Shown in pieces: positions 9,786 to 21,202 of a DNA stretch of 64,000 bases. The stretch is from Hirsutella rhossiliensis (lineage: Eukaryota; Ascomycota; Sordariomycetes; Hypocreales; Ophiocordycipitaceae), in NCBI RefSeq assembly GCF_020360975.1, contig NW_025408669.1:1674001-1738000 (forward strand). The letters run 5' to 3'. Each line of letters opens with the position of its first letter. Within the stretch, counting starts at the first letter, position 1. Position numbers and translations under genes: made by a program. The notes below the pieces were generated by a model. It ran no database searches and was not told the origin of the DNA. It worked only from the letters and a program-made list of their open reading frames with translations.

Positions 9786-11534
9786 GGACGGCTTGGGGCT
9801 GGCTGCACGAGGAGGAAAGGGTCTGGTGGGATGCAGATGGCAGCAGCGCCAGATCGAGAGCTAAGCCTGTGGTAGCGGTAAAAGCGAGTGCGGGCCTACC
9901 TAACAATCAAGAACGATTCTGCCTGCTCATTAGGGGGAAATGTGAGCTCGGACGATCAGAGGTGATGTGGTGATGTGGTGATGTGGTGATGCCGAAGAAA
10001 GGGTGCCGTGATGCGCGCGATACGGTTGTACGTTAGCTGCGGTTGAAGCTTGCGTGCTGTTGCATGAGGTTCTCGCGAAGATGAAGACGGGAGGTTCGAG
10101 CGGATCGGGAGACGGAGCTTGAAGGATTCGAAAACGTTGGAAGTCAAGAGGCCAGAAGATGGGCTATGGACATTCAGTTATTAATCCATGTCTCTGCTCG
10201 AGGTCGTCTGCGGACCGGGTGGGGTGATTGCGTCGTGTACCTCGCTGATAGCTGACGGTACCTGAGCAGCTGCTGGGCATGTACTACACACCCAGGGCTT
10301 GGGCCTGTACTCCCCAATAGATGCTGAGGTACCCCCAGTCTCCGGCGCTAGGCTTGTCGCCTCCATTTGCGACGTCTCCAGCTGACCTCGGCCGCCTCTA
10401 ATCCTCTTCCCATGTAACTCTAAATATCTGCAAGGTACACCGGGGATTCCAGGTGCATGCCGTTCGTACCTGGCGAGGCAGGCTGTCCGTTCCGAGATAC
10501 ATCCGCTGCATCGAATAGCGCCAAAGAGTGACCTCTGGCCGCCCTCGAGCCAATGGCCCGTGACACCAGCTGATGCACCTCATTCTCATATGACCCTTGT
10601 CGACGGCCTCGCACCATCCCCAACGTCCGCTAATGACTTGGATTTGTTCGGGTTTTTTTTTTTTTTTGCAAGGAAACTCGCTGAGGCAGCTGAATGTGCC
10701 TCCATGCACGGCCCAGACATCGTGGTCAAGGCAGCACGCTGGCCACGGCGGCTGAAGCCGGGGTTTGCCTCACCAACACCTTACCTTGAGATGGAAACGT
10801 GGCTGCAATGCAGTCTTATCCGCAGCACCCGGCAGAGACAAAGGGCTGTCCGACCGCCGACCGATTTGCCGGGCTTTGCCTTGTCTCGTCGGCTTCCGGC
10901 TATGCGCCTCCAACGTGGTGATGAGTAACACTTGGCGAACTCTGGCTGGTCCAGCGTGGCTCGCTGCAAAGAGGTCGATGCTCAGTCAAGTCGGAGGCCA
11001 GAATACCATAAAGAGGGTTGTTGCTGCACCACGTGCCTTGATGTAGAAATGCCGGCTACTGGAAAAAGACAAGACTTCGGACGTAGATATGGAGCTACCT
11101 TACCGAGGCATGAAGCGCTAGCTCCTTGAAAAAGGCAGCTCGGAGATAAAATCAGCCTTGCTACCTACCTAATAGCTTGCTGGCTGACGGGCGGGCAGAT
11201 GGACATACCGGTCTGTACAGTCAAGCTGATATCAATTCAAACGAAAAGAAGGAGCCTTAGGTAAGCAATTGACAGGCAGCGAGTGACAGACAACAGCTCC
11301 CGGGCCGTTTGGTTGCCGTGCAATGCCGTACCGTACAGCAGGCAGGTAGGTACCTTGCTCTGCACCCTAGCTCGTACCCAAGGCTAGTGGCTGTCCACTG
11401 AGGGGCGGTGATGGGCTTCAACCTCAAAAAAGTCTCGTCGTGCGCAAACATCCTCGCCCATTCAACCCTCGTCCTGCACCGCCGTTGTGCCAGCATCATC
11501 GCCACGTTGCAGCTCTCTCTCTCGAGACCTCACG
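9786..11534. promoter_or_regulatory. Divergent TSC2 / CSE1 intergenic region
   Basis: This 1.75-kb region must contain promoters for both flanking genes. It holds a 4x 8-bp repeat (9961-9992), a run of 15 T (10653-10667), GGTACC hexamers at 10257, 10328 and 11349, CTACCTACCTA at 11161, and an inverted repeat GGAGCTA/TAGCTCC near 11091-11124. No gene is supported. Confidence 0.45.
9961..9992. repeat. 8-bp tandem repeat, four copies
   Basis: The unit GGTGATGT is present three times perfectly and a fourth time as GGTGATGC. It lies about 175-205 bp upstream of the TSC2 start. Confidence 0.9.
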
Positions 11535-14500
11535 ATGGCGGCTGAAATTGGCCACATTGCCGAGTTGCTCAACGCAACCCTCGATTCCTCTCAGCACCGA
11601 AAAGGTGAGCAAGCCTGCTCCGTTCGCCCCGCCGCTCTCTGTGCTCATCAACAAACAAATCTTCAGCCGAGAACGCTCTCAAGCAAGAGGCGGCCAAGCC
11701 GCAATACTCGCTAACCCTCCTCAACATTGTCAATTCCGAATCCCTCCCCATCAACACCCGACTCTCTGCTGCCTTGGCCTTCAAAAACTTCATTCGATAC
11801 AACTACGTGGTGCGTCCCCGACAGCCGACCCTCTCTTGACCGCTCACGAGGCTGAATCGCTCTCTTTGCAGGACGAAGATGGCAACTACAAACTAGCGCA
11901 GGATGAGGTGCACACCATCAAGGAGCGCCTCATTGGCCTCATGATCTCGTGCCCTTCCAGCGTCCAGAGCCAGCTCGGAGAAGCTATCAGCGTCATTGCC
12001 GACTCGGACTTTTGGAGACGATGGGACACCCTTACCCAGGTAATGCCCCTATTTGCTCATGGCGCGTGAACCGCGCGGTGGCTGACCCTTGCGTTGCACA
12101 GGAACTTGTCAGCAAGTTCTCCACTACCGACCCCAAGGTCAACATAGGCGTCCTGGAAGTCGCGCACTCTATCCTCTCCCGTTGGAGGCCGCTCATGCGA
12201 ACCGACGAGCTGTACACCGAGATCAACCACGTCATTGCCACATTTGGCCAGCCATTTGTCCAGCTCCTCGTGGTAAGGGCTCGCTTCTACCCCCGTCTCT
12301 CCTCAGCTTCTTCTCACGCGTACTAGACCACCGACCGCAAGATTGCGCAAAATGCCGATGACAAAGTTGCCCTCAAGGGCTGGTTCGAGACGTTGGATCT
12401 CCAGATCAAGATTCTGCACGACATGTCATCGCACGACCTGCCTCCAATCTTTGAAGAAAACCTTGAAAGCATCTCCAGCTTGCTGCACAAGTACTTCACT
12501 TACTCTAACCCGAACCTGGAAACCGACGACGACAGCGAAGCGAGCATCGTCGACACCGTCAAAGCAGACATATGCGAACTGCTCGAGCTCTACACGATCA
12601 AGTACGACGACGACTTCTCCAGGTTCTGCGACCCCTTCATCTCGAGCGCGTGGAATCTGCTGTCTTCGACTGGCCTGGAGACAAAGTACGACAACATCGT
12701 CAGCAAGGCTCTTCACTTCTTAACCGCCGTCGCGTCCACCTCTCAGCATGCGGGCAAGTTCAACGACGAAAACGTCCTCACCCAGATTGTGGAAAAGGTC
12801 ATCCTCCCCAATGTCGCCCTGCGAGACTCGGACATGGAGATGTTCGAGGACGAGCCCATCGAGTTCATTCGGCGCGATCTCGAAGGGTCCGACACCGACT
12901 CGAGGCGCAGATCTGCGACGGATTTTCTGCGAAAGCTGCAGGAAAGGTTCGAGTCTCTGGTCACCGTCATCGTCTCCCAATACATCGAGCATTACCTCAC
13001 CCAGGCCAAGGCAGACTGGAAGGCCAAGGATACGGCAATCTACCTGTTCCTGTCTATTGCGGCCAAGGGTGCGGTCACGGCCGCGCAGGGTGTCAAGACT
13101 GTCAACCCGATGCTCAACGTGGTCGACTTTTTCGAGCAGCATATTGCCTCGGACCTGGTGGGCAGCGACCAGGTACAGCCCATCTCCAAGGTCGATGGCA
13201 TCAAGTACCTCTATACCTTCCGCAGCCAGCTGTCGAAGGAGCAATGGAAGCTCGCGCTGGGTCCGCTCGTCCAGAACCTGAACTCGTCCAACTATGTCGT
13301 CTACACGTACGCCGCCATTGCGGTCGAGCGTGTGCTATTCTTGGCCGACGACGCCGGCAACCAAATGTTCCCGCGCGCGGATATCGAGCCTTTCGCCAAA
13401 GACCTTTTGACGCATTTGTTCAAGCTGATCGAGAAGGACACGAGCCCGCCAAAGCTGCAGGAGAACGAGTTCTTGATGCGATGTGTGATGCGGATCCTCA
13501 TCGTCATCAAAGACGGCGCCGCGCCCATGCTGGACAACGTTTTGACTCATCTGATCCTCATCACCAACGTCATGAAGCAGAACCCGAGCAACCCCAGGTT
13601 CTATTACTATCACTTTGAGGCCATGGGCGCCCTGGTCCGCTATTGCTCGACGACTAGCGCCACTCTCTTCAACGAGAAACTGTGGGACCCGTTCCACAAG
13701 ATCCTGGCCGAGGACATCACCGGTTCGTTTTGAGGCAGCTGATGAGCATATCGAATATTTGTGCTGATGCCATCGTCAGAGTTCATTCCCTACACCTTCC
13801 AGATTCTCGCGCAACTGCTAGAGTCAGCCCCGTCCGAGGCCATTTCGGACAACTTCAAGGCGCTCCTCGGTCCGCTGCTCACCGCACCCTTGTGGGAGAC
13901 CCGAGGCAATGTGCCAGCCTGCACCCGGCTGCTGTCCGCAGTGATTCCCAAGGCGTCCAAGATCATCATCGCAGAGAGTCAGCTGGAGCCCGTCTTGGGA
14001 ATCTTCCAAAAGCTCCTGAGTGGGAAGAAGTCGGAGTTGCAGGCATTTGACATCCTCGACGCCATCATCCACTCTTTTGAGCCGTGAGTCGACCGAATTC
14101 ACCTTCCATGGGTTGACGCACTGACTTTGTCTTGGCAGGGCGACACTGGACAATTATATGGGCACCATTATTCAACTGCTCTACACGAAACTGCAGGGAT
14201 TCCCCACGGACCCGTTCAAGCTCCGATTCGCCCGATTCTATCATCTCGTCGGGGCAAAGCTAGAGGCTGGCTATGGTGCCGACTACTTCATCAAGCAGTC
14301 TAACCAGGTGGACGAGAGGGCCTTTACCCAGGTCTACCCGCCCTTTGTCCTTGCCGAGACGGAGAAGCTTGCGAGGCCGGTCGACCGCAAGACGGCCGTG
14401 GTGTCCCTGACCAAGACGCTGTGCGACTCGGAGGCGTTTGCACAGAAGTTCATGAAGGGATGGGCCAACAGTTGTCGGATCCTGCTCTCTCTGCTCGCCA

Positions 14501-14766
14501 ACCCACCGACGGTGTCGGCCGGGATGGACAACGAGATCATCACCGAGGCCTCTGTCGACGACATTGGGTTCGGGCTCACCTTTACCGCCCTCAACACGTG
14601 CAGGCCCCTGGCGTGCGACGACTTTCCCGAGATCGTCGACGTCACGAAGTGGGTCAGGGAGTACATGGCCGCGGCCAACACGCGCCACGGCGGCACCGTC
14701 GAGGGCTTCATCACGCAGCGGCTTCCGCCCGAGCAGCAGGAGGCCATTGCGCAGTACATGCGCTAG
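11535..14766 (+). CDS. CSE1: Exportin-2 / importin-alpha re-exporter (CSE1/CAS)
   Basis: Seven exons: join(11535..11604, 11667..11809, 11872..12039, 12102..12272, 12327..13722, 13780..14083, 14139..14766), encoding 959 residues, the usual length for Cse1 (yeast 960). The small 5' exons encode the importin-beta N-terminal region (LLNIVNSESLPINTRLSAAL, FKNFIRYNYV), and the long fifth exon carries the Cse1 core, including the conserved EDEPIEFIRRDLEGSD-like segment. The protein is a HEAT-repeat karyopherin that returns importin-alpha to the cytoplasm with RanGTP. All junctions preserve frame. The ATG at 11535 directly precedes MAAEIGHIAELL. Confidence 0.95.
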
Positions 14767-15757
14767 GCTGGCGAGCCGTGGCCGGGGACGATTCCGACGA
14801 GAGCGGGTGGGAGGCGAGATGATGTTGGAGATTCAGCGGAGCAGAACAAGCCCGAGATGCCCGTAGAGCGGCCGAGACATAAGGGGGTTACGATACCAGT
14901 GGCTGCGAGTTTTGAGAGGGAACTGGGGGCTGCAATCAGGCAGCGAAAAAAAAACATCTGACGGCAAGATCAGAGCAAAATGGTTACGTAGGGCAGACTT
15001 GGTGGATGTAAGCTTGCTATCAGATATGGACATGGAGCAAAGCTCAGGAAACCAAGGGGCATGCCAAGCCACCCTTAACATCACGCGTCTACAGCTCCCG
15101 CGACGGTGCCGCCATGTGAAGCTCGGCTTACGAGGATGACAATATGTGCATTTCGTTACCCTCACACCGCGAGTGCGCCACCCGCCAGCCCGGAGTTGAC
15201 CAGAACAGGGCCACTTCAGTTCCAGAGAGAGAGAATAGGTATCGTTGGAACAGGGAAGAGCTCCTCCAAAGAGGAATCTAAGAATTATGGCAAACAAAGC
15301 GGCTAAACACCAGAAGAGAAAAAAGTCTCCGGCATGTAGTAGTCGTCGCAGCGCTCATCATGTATCTGGTAAAAAAAAAGCCTTTCGAATGCTCGCCCAG
15401 TCGTCGCCCCTGTCCCCGCATCGAGAGGGGAAAGAGCACGTGTGTGGAACGTCAAGAAGCCTCCGAGAAGAAGAAAATCACTCCAAAAGAAAATAGTCCA
15501 CCCGGTTCTATTCATAACAGCGCTCCATTCATGGTGGTTCGCGAGATGACGACGCCGCTCTCCAGTCCTCGACTTGGATGCGAAAAGAGACCGAGAGGGG
15601 CAGGTCAAGGAAACAAGGGGAGCAAATGGGTGTAAGGGGTGGGTATTGCGCTTCGTCGTAAAATCGTGCAGTATCAATTCGTATATGCATCATCGTGGCC
15701 CCTTGCGTCGTCTCGACCCACAGCGCCAGCTGTGTGTGGGGGGGGGAGGTTTAAAGA
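14767..15757. other. Convergent spacer CSE1 / PH-like protein
   Basis: About 1 kb of 3' flanking sequence for two convergent genes, with short A-runs near 14947 and 15370. I see no coding or RNA feature. Confidence 0.45.
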
Positions 15758-16520
15758 TCAAATAAGGCCGCCCTCGGCCCCGACGACCCCGACGTTGCCG
15801 CGCCAGCCGCATCTTCGGTCGCTGTCGCCGCTTCTCGGCTGCGGGGATGACGGCGATGGCTGTCCGGCAGCGGGAGCCGTCGCAGGACCGGATATAGCAC
15901 CGCGCGACGTCAGGTTCGCCCTGGGGGCTGACGGTGGCTGGCCCTCAATCTCGCTGCTGCCACGGTTGCTTCCGGCGCTGACGTTGGTCTGGACCAGCAA
16001 CAGGCTGCTGCTGGTGCTAGACAACCTCTTGGTGAACTCGGTGAAGCTCAGCCCTTTGGCGCTGGAACCCGAGTGGCGCTTCTCCCCGCCAGACGTCGCC
16101 TGGCTCGCGCTTGCGCTCGACTTGGCGGCCCTCTTGCCACTGCCGCTGCCACTGGCCGCCGATCCGGGGAGGTCGAGACTCGTGTTGGCGGCGGAGGCGA
16201 TGCGAGGTGCGCTTTGTGTGCGGTTGGCGCCGGGTCGCGTCTTCGCGTGAGCAGTGTGAGGGCGTGACGGCGGCGGTTGGTTTCTGGACGTGGCGTGGGC
16301 TGGCCCGGCATGATAGCTGAGGTGGGTACGGGACACGGATGGGCGGTGCGATTCAGACTTGCGATTCGATTCGTGGCGGCCAGCAATGAACGCCAATGCC
16401 TTTTGAGCTCCAGGGGACATCAGTGGCGCGCTGGCAAAGTCGTCTTGGACTTGGGAGGTAGCGTCGCTGTCAGCGTCCGAGCCGTTTGCATCGCGTTGGT
16501 CCGCCTCATCCGATTCGGCA

Positions 16521-16552
<32 letters not shown>

Positions 16553-17912
16553 TGAGCTGTCATCCTCGTCAAAGGCGCTGCGCATGGCCGCCTGCTCAGC
16601 TCGGGCAGCCGCATCCTGTTTTTTCCGCCTCTCCTCGGCCTCACGCATTAGCGCGTCGAACCTGGCTATGGAGCTCAGCTTCTCCTGACCGGGGATGTAC
16701 ATTTCCGCCCCCGGGATGTGCCCTAGCTGGAAGGCCCTGTCGAGAATGGTTTCTCCGGGGGCGGGAGGAGAGGTGGCATCGTTATAGGCGGGGTAGGGAC
16801 CCTGAGAGCTGGCGCTGTCTCGCCCCCCTCGGGTGGGGGAGCTCAAGGCCGAAGAGCGGCCCTGGGCTGCCGTCCATCCTTCAATAAACTCGCCGCGGTA
16901 CTCGCCGGGCGAGGCCGTCATGGGCAGAACCGTGGTGTAATGCTGCTCCGGGATGCCAAAGGGCAACTTGTGCGCCGCGTGGTTGTTGCTCGAGGGCGAG
17001 GAAACATCACTGCGTTTGGATCGGAGGCTGGGCGACTCAGAGCTGAAGGTGGCCGGACGATCGCGCAGCCCCGTCGAGTTCGAGTGGGTAGCCGTCGAGC
17101 TCATGTGCTGAAGCAGGCGACTCCCGCTGCCGGGTCGCTGACCATTGTCCGAGTTGTCTCGAGATCGGCCCGAGTAGGGGGTTGTGGCGACGGGGGAGAC
17201 GGGGCCGTCGGAGGAGTTGGCGCCCTTCCTGGCCAAGATGAAGCGCGCCCAGTCACGCAAACCGGGACATTGATCGTCGGAAACAGTGCGAAACCAGAGA
17301 GTGGTGGTGCCGGAATCCTTGTTGGCGGAGATGAAGCCGGTAGCGCGGCCCGATCTGCGGCGTCGCTCCTTGTCGGAGATGGTGATGACGAGGGTTGGGA
17401 GGACGGGGCCGTGCTTGCGGTTGCTGACCAGCTGGATCTGGCAATCCGTCACACATCCGAGGGGCCATTGTTGGATGAAGTCGCTGTCGTCCTGAGGGCC
17501 ATGTCAGGGTCGTCTCTCGGAGGGCGGGAGAGACGAGGGATCATACCTTGGACTTGTACACCGAGAGGCAATCGTCGCTCGTCGGGACCTTGGCGAGGGG
17601 TCTGGGGGCGAAGCTGTTGGCGCGACCCGAGATGACGCCTTGCGCGAAGCTGGTGCTGCCCTGACGAGGTCTGGTGTTTGCGGAGCGCGGCTTGCCGACG
17701 ACGACATATCTCGGCTGAAGGGAGGGTCCGGGAGTTAGAGATTCGAGTGGAGACAAAAGGGATGCACAGAGAATGTGAGGGCGGTGGTGATGTTCACGGG
17801 ACTGGGGGACCGAGGGACCAACCTTCCAAGAAGCGCGGCCCAAGATCTGGGTGCGGTCCGGGGGGACGAGGAGAAGGCCGTCGAGGCCGTCGAGGCCGTC
17901 GATGGCCGCCAT
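15758..17912 (-). CDS. Fungal protein with PH-like N-terminus and long disordered tail
   Basis: Three exons: complement(join(15758..17491, 17547..17714, 17823..17912)), 663 residues. The first 190 residues alternate strand-like segments (ASWKPRYVVVG, PLGCVTDCQIQLV, TLVITISDK, TTTLWFRTV) and end in a helix (CPGLRDWARFILARKG). That order suggests a pleckstrin-homology fold, but I infer it from pattern only. The rest is Ser/Pro/Ala-rich and probably disordered, with a run of 11 Asp encoded by a GAC repeat near 16521-16552 and a short charged helix before it (ALMREAEERRKKQDAAARA). A role in membrane or cortex binding would fit, but nothing shows it. The opening MAAIDGLDGLDGLLLVPPD has a repeated GLD. 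Confidence 0.75.
16521..16552 (-). repeat. Coding GAC trinucleotide run (poly-Asp)
   Basis: An uninterrupted TCG/GAC repeat on the plus/minus strand encodes eleven consecutive Asp in the PH-like protein. A CGT run of similar length lies 3.5 kb away in the spacer at 20058-20091. Confidence 0.9.
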
Positions 17913-18126
17913 TGTGGAGTTGGAAGACTACGACCGACTAGTCGAGGGAAGAGGGCAAGACGAGGTCATGAGGAGCTGTCTTGTGGGTATGCCAAGCGCA
18001 TCCTGAGAGAGGGCGCGCAGGTGGTGGAGGACTCTCTGCGCTTGAATGCTGACGGTGGCCTAGCAGCGCCGTCACTTGGGTGAAGCCCGGGCCGTATTGG
18101 TGGGATGCCAATCGTCGACGGTGGGC

Positions 18127-18420
18127 AGCGAGGTCGAAGAGGGAGAGCAGGAGGCGGCGGCGGCGGCAGAGGCGTGGGAGGAGGCGGAGAAGTAGGAGCA
18201 AGCAAAAGTGAGAAAGGCAGCGAGGCGCCGGAGGTCTGATGGGGAATAGGAGGAGGAGGAGGAAGGGGAGGAGACGAGGATGAGGAGGAGGAGAGAGGAG
18301 GATGAAGAAGAAGGAGGAGGATGAAGGAGGCGAAGGAGACGAGGGAGAGAAAGGCGGGAGCAAAAAGCAGCGCAAGGCTTCTAGAAGCAGAGTCAGAAGC
18401 AGAGCGAAATGAAGCCGAGG
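18127..18420 (+). repeat. Purine-rich GGA/GAA low-complexity tract
   Basis: About 290 bp is almost entirely G and A on the plus strand (runs of GAGGAGGA and GAAGAAGGA). Read on the minus strand it is a pyrimidine tract 215-510 bp upstream of the PH-like start, a place where fungal promoters often have CT-rich DNA. Confidence 0.8.
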
Positions 18421-18513
18421 AGGAGAGAAGCAAGTCGACGGATGCTGCGGGTCATGGGCTTGGTGTTTAATCTCTTGCACCACTGCTCGCTACCGACCTT
18501 GGCAGCAGGGCTC

Positions 18514-19037
18514 GGTACCGCCAGCTACTGCCGAGGTACCGCGGCAAGGTGTGACGGGCGTGCGAGAACCTCCAATGCCAGAATTCCGGGCCAGAGTACA
18601 TGGACGACGGTGATGGGCAAGTACCTGCCCGTTGGCCGCGAAGAAGAGCAGGAGCGAGTACGGATACGCGGCCCAGGTTAGGTAGGTACCCTGTGTCCGC
18701 CAGTACATGAGCGGTACCTGGGGCGGAGGAGTGGCAGGTCTCGGGCTCGTGGTCGGGCGGCGGTCGAGGGGCTGGTCATCTGAGCAGAGGTTCCTTGCCT
18801 GGCTGGCCAACGCAGGCCAAGGCAGGCAGCGACGATCCCGCCGTGGAGGCGCCCCCAAAGTCAAAACAAGGCGCGGCGGCCCCCCTTTTTTGCCCGTGCA
18901 CCGAGGGATACCGGTACCTCGGGAGCACTGTAGCGGCAAAGTACAGGGCGGACGGGGAGTACATGGCGGTACACTTGTCTCTGCTGATATGGATGGACTG
19001 GCACGTTATACTGTCAGGGACCGATACTTCAGGTACC
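18514..19037. repeat. Cluster of GGTACC / AGGTAGGTACC motifs
   Basis: GGTACC occurs at 18514, 18535, 18685, 18713, 18913 and 19032, several inside longer TAGGTAGGTACC-type strings, with TAGGTAGGTAGGTAC following at about 19101. A random 520 bp would hold about 0.1 copies. Confidence 0.75.
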
Positions 19038-20056
19038 TAGTACCAAAGCAAGCTACCTACATGCTAACGTTCCCAGCTGCCATCCAGCCACTGGCAAGTC
19101 TAGGTAGGTAGGTACAGTACTGTACAGTATCTATGCAGGGCATGCCGGCTGCTGGATGATGCGATTGTGGCTGCTAGCGAAATGAGGTATGCTTGATATC
19201 CACACGAGCTACCTCTGTACTAGGCGGTTGATCTTGGGGCCAACGCAAACCAAGACGGGAGGCTCCATTTCTCTCGCTCTCCTCCGATGTGGTGCCTTGT
19301 TTTAGCCAAGGACGGATATGCAAGAGGAATAAACCAGTGGAGAGGCGCACTGTACAGGACTGTAGCTAATTACAGACGGTTTCGTCCAGCCCCCGTGTCC
19401 ACTTTACCGAGACAGAATGTCTGTCTGGAAGCCTTCTCCGTGTCACATATTATTATTCTTGGGTGCCGTGTAAGCAAGCTCGACGACCAGCCCACGCATA
19501 CCCGGGGTAGACGGGACGCGGGCGGACGGGGGACGCGGGCGGAACATGGTTGAGGACGAGGCACGCCGAAAGGAAGCCTCCTTCCAACCGGCTGGCTGCA
19601 GCGCGCACACACCCTCTCGCCGAGCCAGCTGAAGCCCGGGAACTAACGATGCGTGCCCGAGGTGGTGGTGGTGTCGAAGATTTCATGCAACTCGCCTTCT
19701 ACATGACATACATACGCGTCAAAAGGTGAGTCTGAATCTCAAGACTTGCAGTCAATGTTTCAATCTTTGGCTAGGCCTGCCATCCACAACCCGGGTCGGA
19801 CCCATGTCTGTGCCTAATGGAACGGCAAAAGGAAGAGGGGGGGAGACAACAAGGAAAAGAAAGACTGCTGCAGGACACGGATTGCCACGTGTGTCCATGT
19901 CCAAGGCAAAAGGGAGGGTGGATGGATGTGGGCAGCCTCACCTCTGCATAGCGTCCGCTCTCCCGCCCAATCCCGTGCCCCTTCTCTTGTCTCGCTCTCG
20001 CCGATCCTCCCCAAGGGACGAGTTCCGCCGCGTCGGGCATGAATGGGCTTCCGTCT

Positions 20057-20057
<1 letters not shown>

Positions 20058-20091
<34 letters not shown>

Positions 20092-20123
20092 TGCTTGTCG
20101 TCTGCTTGTCGTCTGCTTGTCGT
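20058..20123 (+). repeat. CGT microsatellite plus 3x 11-bp repeat
   Basis: Eleven CGT units (20058-20090) run straight into three perfect copies of CTGCTTGTCGT (20091-20101, 20102-20112, 20113-20123). Confidence 0.9.
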
Positions 20124-20468
20124 CCCCGAGCGTCAGGCAACCAACGCACAACCATGGGCAAAGATGGCAGTCAAGACGCAGCAACCAACCAAGCTGGCTC
20201 TCACTTGCCATTCTTGCCAATATTCATGCGTGTACTATTATCCTCTTATACTCTTGTTCCCTGTCCATCATCGTGGCCTGCTCTTCCCTCGGCCCCGCTC
20301 TCAGCCACTCTTGCCCCTGACCCGCCTCATAGGGCTTACAGTTGAATAGGTGACAGGATAATAGAGCTCCATGTTCGAGAAACCAGGCTCGATATTGCCA
20401 GTGTACTCTGAATTGGACATGTACTTGTCTTCCAAACGGCTATAACCGACGTCTTGTCCCGGACAGCC

Positions 20469-20930
20469 ATGCCCCAAAGCACGACAGTCGAAACGCCTCG
20501 GGCGAATGGCACAGTTGGTTTCAACACCCATCATCTGATTCAAGCTGTCAACCAGGACGATCACGCAACGTCTTCTACAGCCGATTCAAGTGCGGCTTCC
20601 TTCCAACTAGCCGATTCGCAGACCAACAGCCCCAATCTGAGAGCTCCGGCTGCCGACGCAGAGACCCCCGAACTCAGCGCCCGAATCATCAACGGAGCCT
20701 CGATGGGGGTTTTTCTGGATTTAAAGCGACTACAACTTGCTTCCATAACCCTACTGACTGGGACAACAGTTTGTTGGGGCGATGGCGCTCAATTGGACCT
20801 GAAACGAAACCTTTGTTGGGCAAAGAGCTTCTTCCATGCTTATCGTTGCACCTTGCCGTCATGGCGTTTGCTCTCATCCCATGCCAAGCGTCTGCCGGCG
20901 TTTGCACCTGGCCTTGCAAGGTGGAGGTGA
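20469..20930 (+). other. Weak possible small ORF, unsupported
   Basis: An open frame starting near MPQSTTVETPRANG has a Ser/Ala/Thr-rich first half with some coding-like codon use, but its second half looks random and matches no family I know. It could be an exon of an unrecognised gene, a transcribed leader, or chance. I would not annotate it without transcript evidence. Confidence 0.15.
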
Positions 20931-21202
20931 AATGGCCATTGTGCAGCCGGCCGTAGCAAACGGCACGCGTCCCCCCTGGCAACAGGTCGGGTGAACAGGA
21001 CTGCTCGTTGCCGTCGCTCGTGATTCACTGTCACCACTTACGCCCAAACATACGGATCCATCTCAGTTCGCGTGTGTCGCCCAAGTTGAAACCCTCACTC
21101 AACCTTTCCCCTGAGCGACGAGGACAGTTGCTGCCGTTGCCCTCGATCCATCATCATCGAGGACTGACATCAGCTTCCCGCCTGGGAACGCCCCGCCTCA
21201 AA

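Larger units (their letters stand above)
17913..21202. promoter_or_regulatory. 3.3-kb divergent intergenic region, PH-like / TPR-SET
   Basis: This spacer separates two divergent genes. It holds a purine-rich block (about 18127-18420), six GGTACC hexamers between 18514 and 19037, a GTACAGTACTGTAC palindrome at 19112-19125, a CGT microsatellite followed by an 11-bp repeat (20058-20123), and a weak open frame at about 20469-20930. No gene is firmly supported. Confidence 0.45.

Noticed and set aside
12572..13618. 348-residue frame within CSE1
   Set aside because: It is a +1 shadow of the CSE1 exon, rich in Arg and His.
19771..20349. Poly-Asp or poly-Arg proteins around the CGT repeat
   Set aside because: These frames exist only because the trinucleotide repeat is open in all frames. 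The flanks lack coding character.
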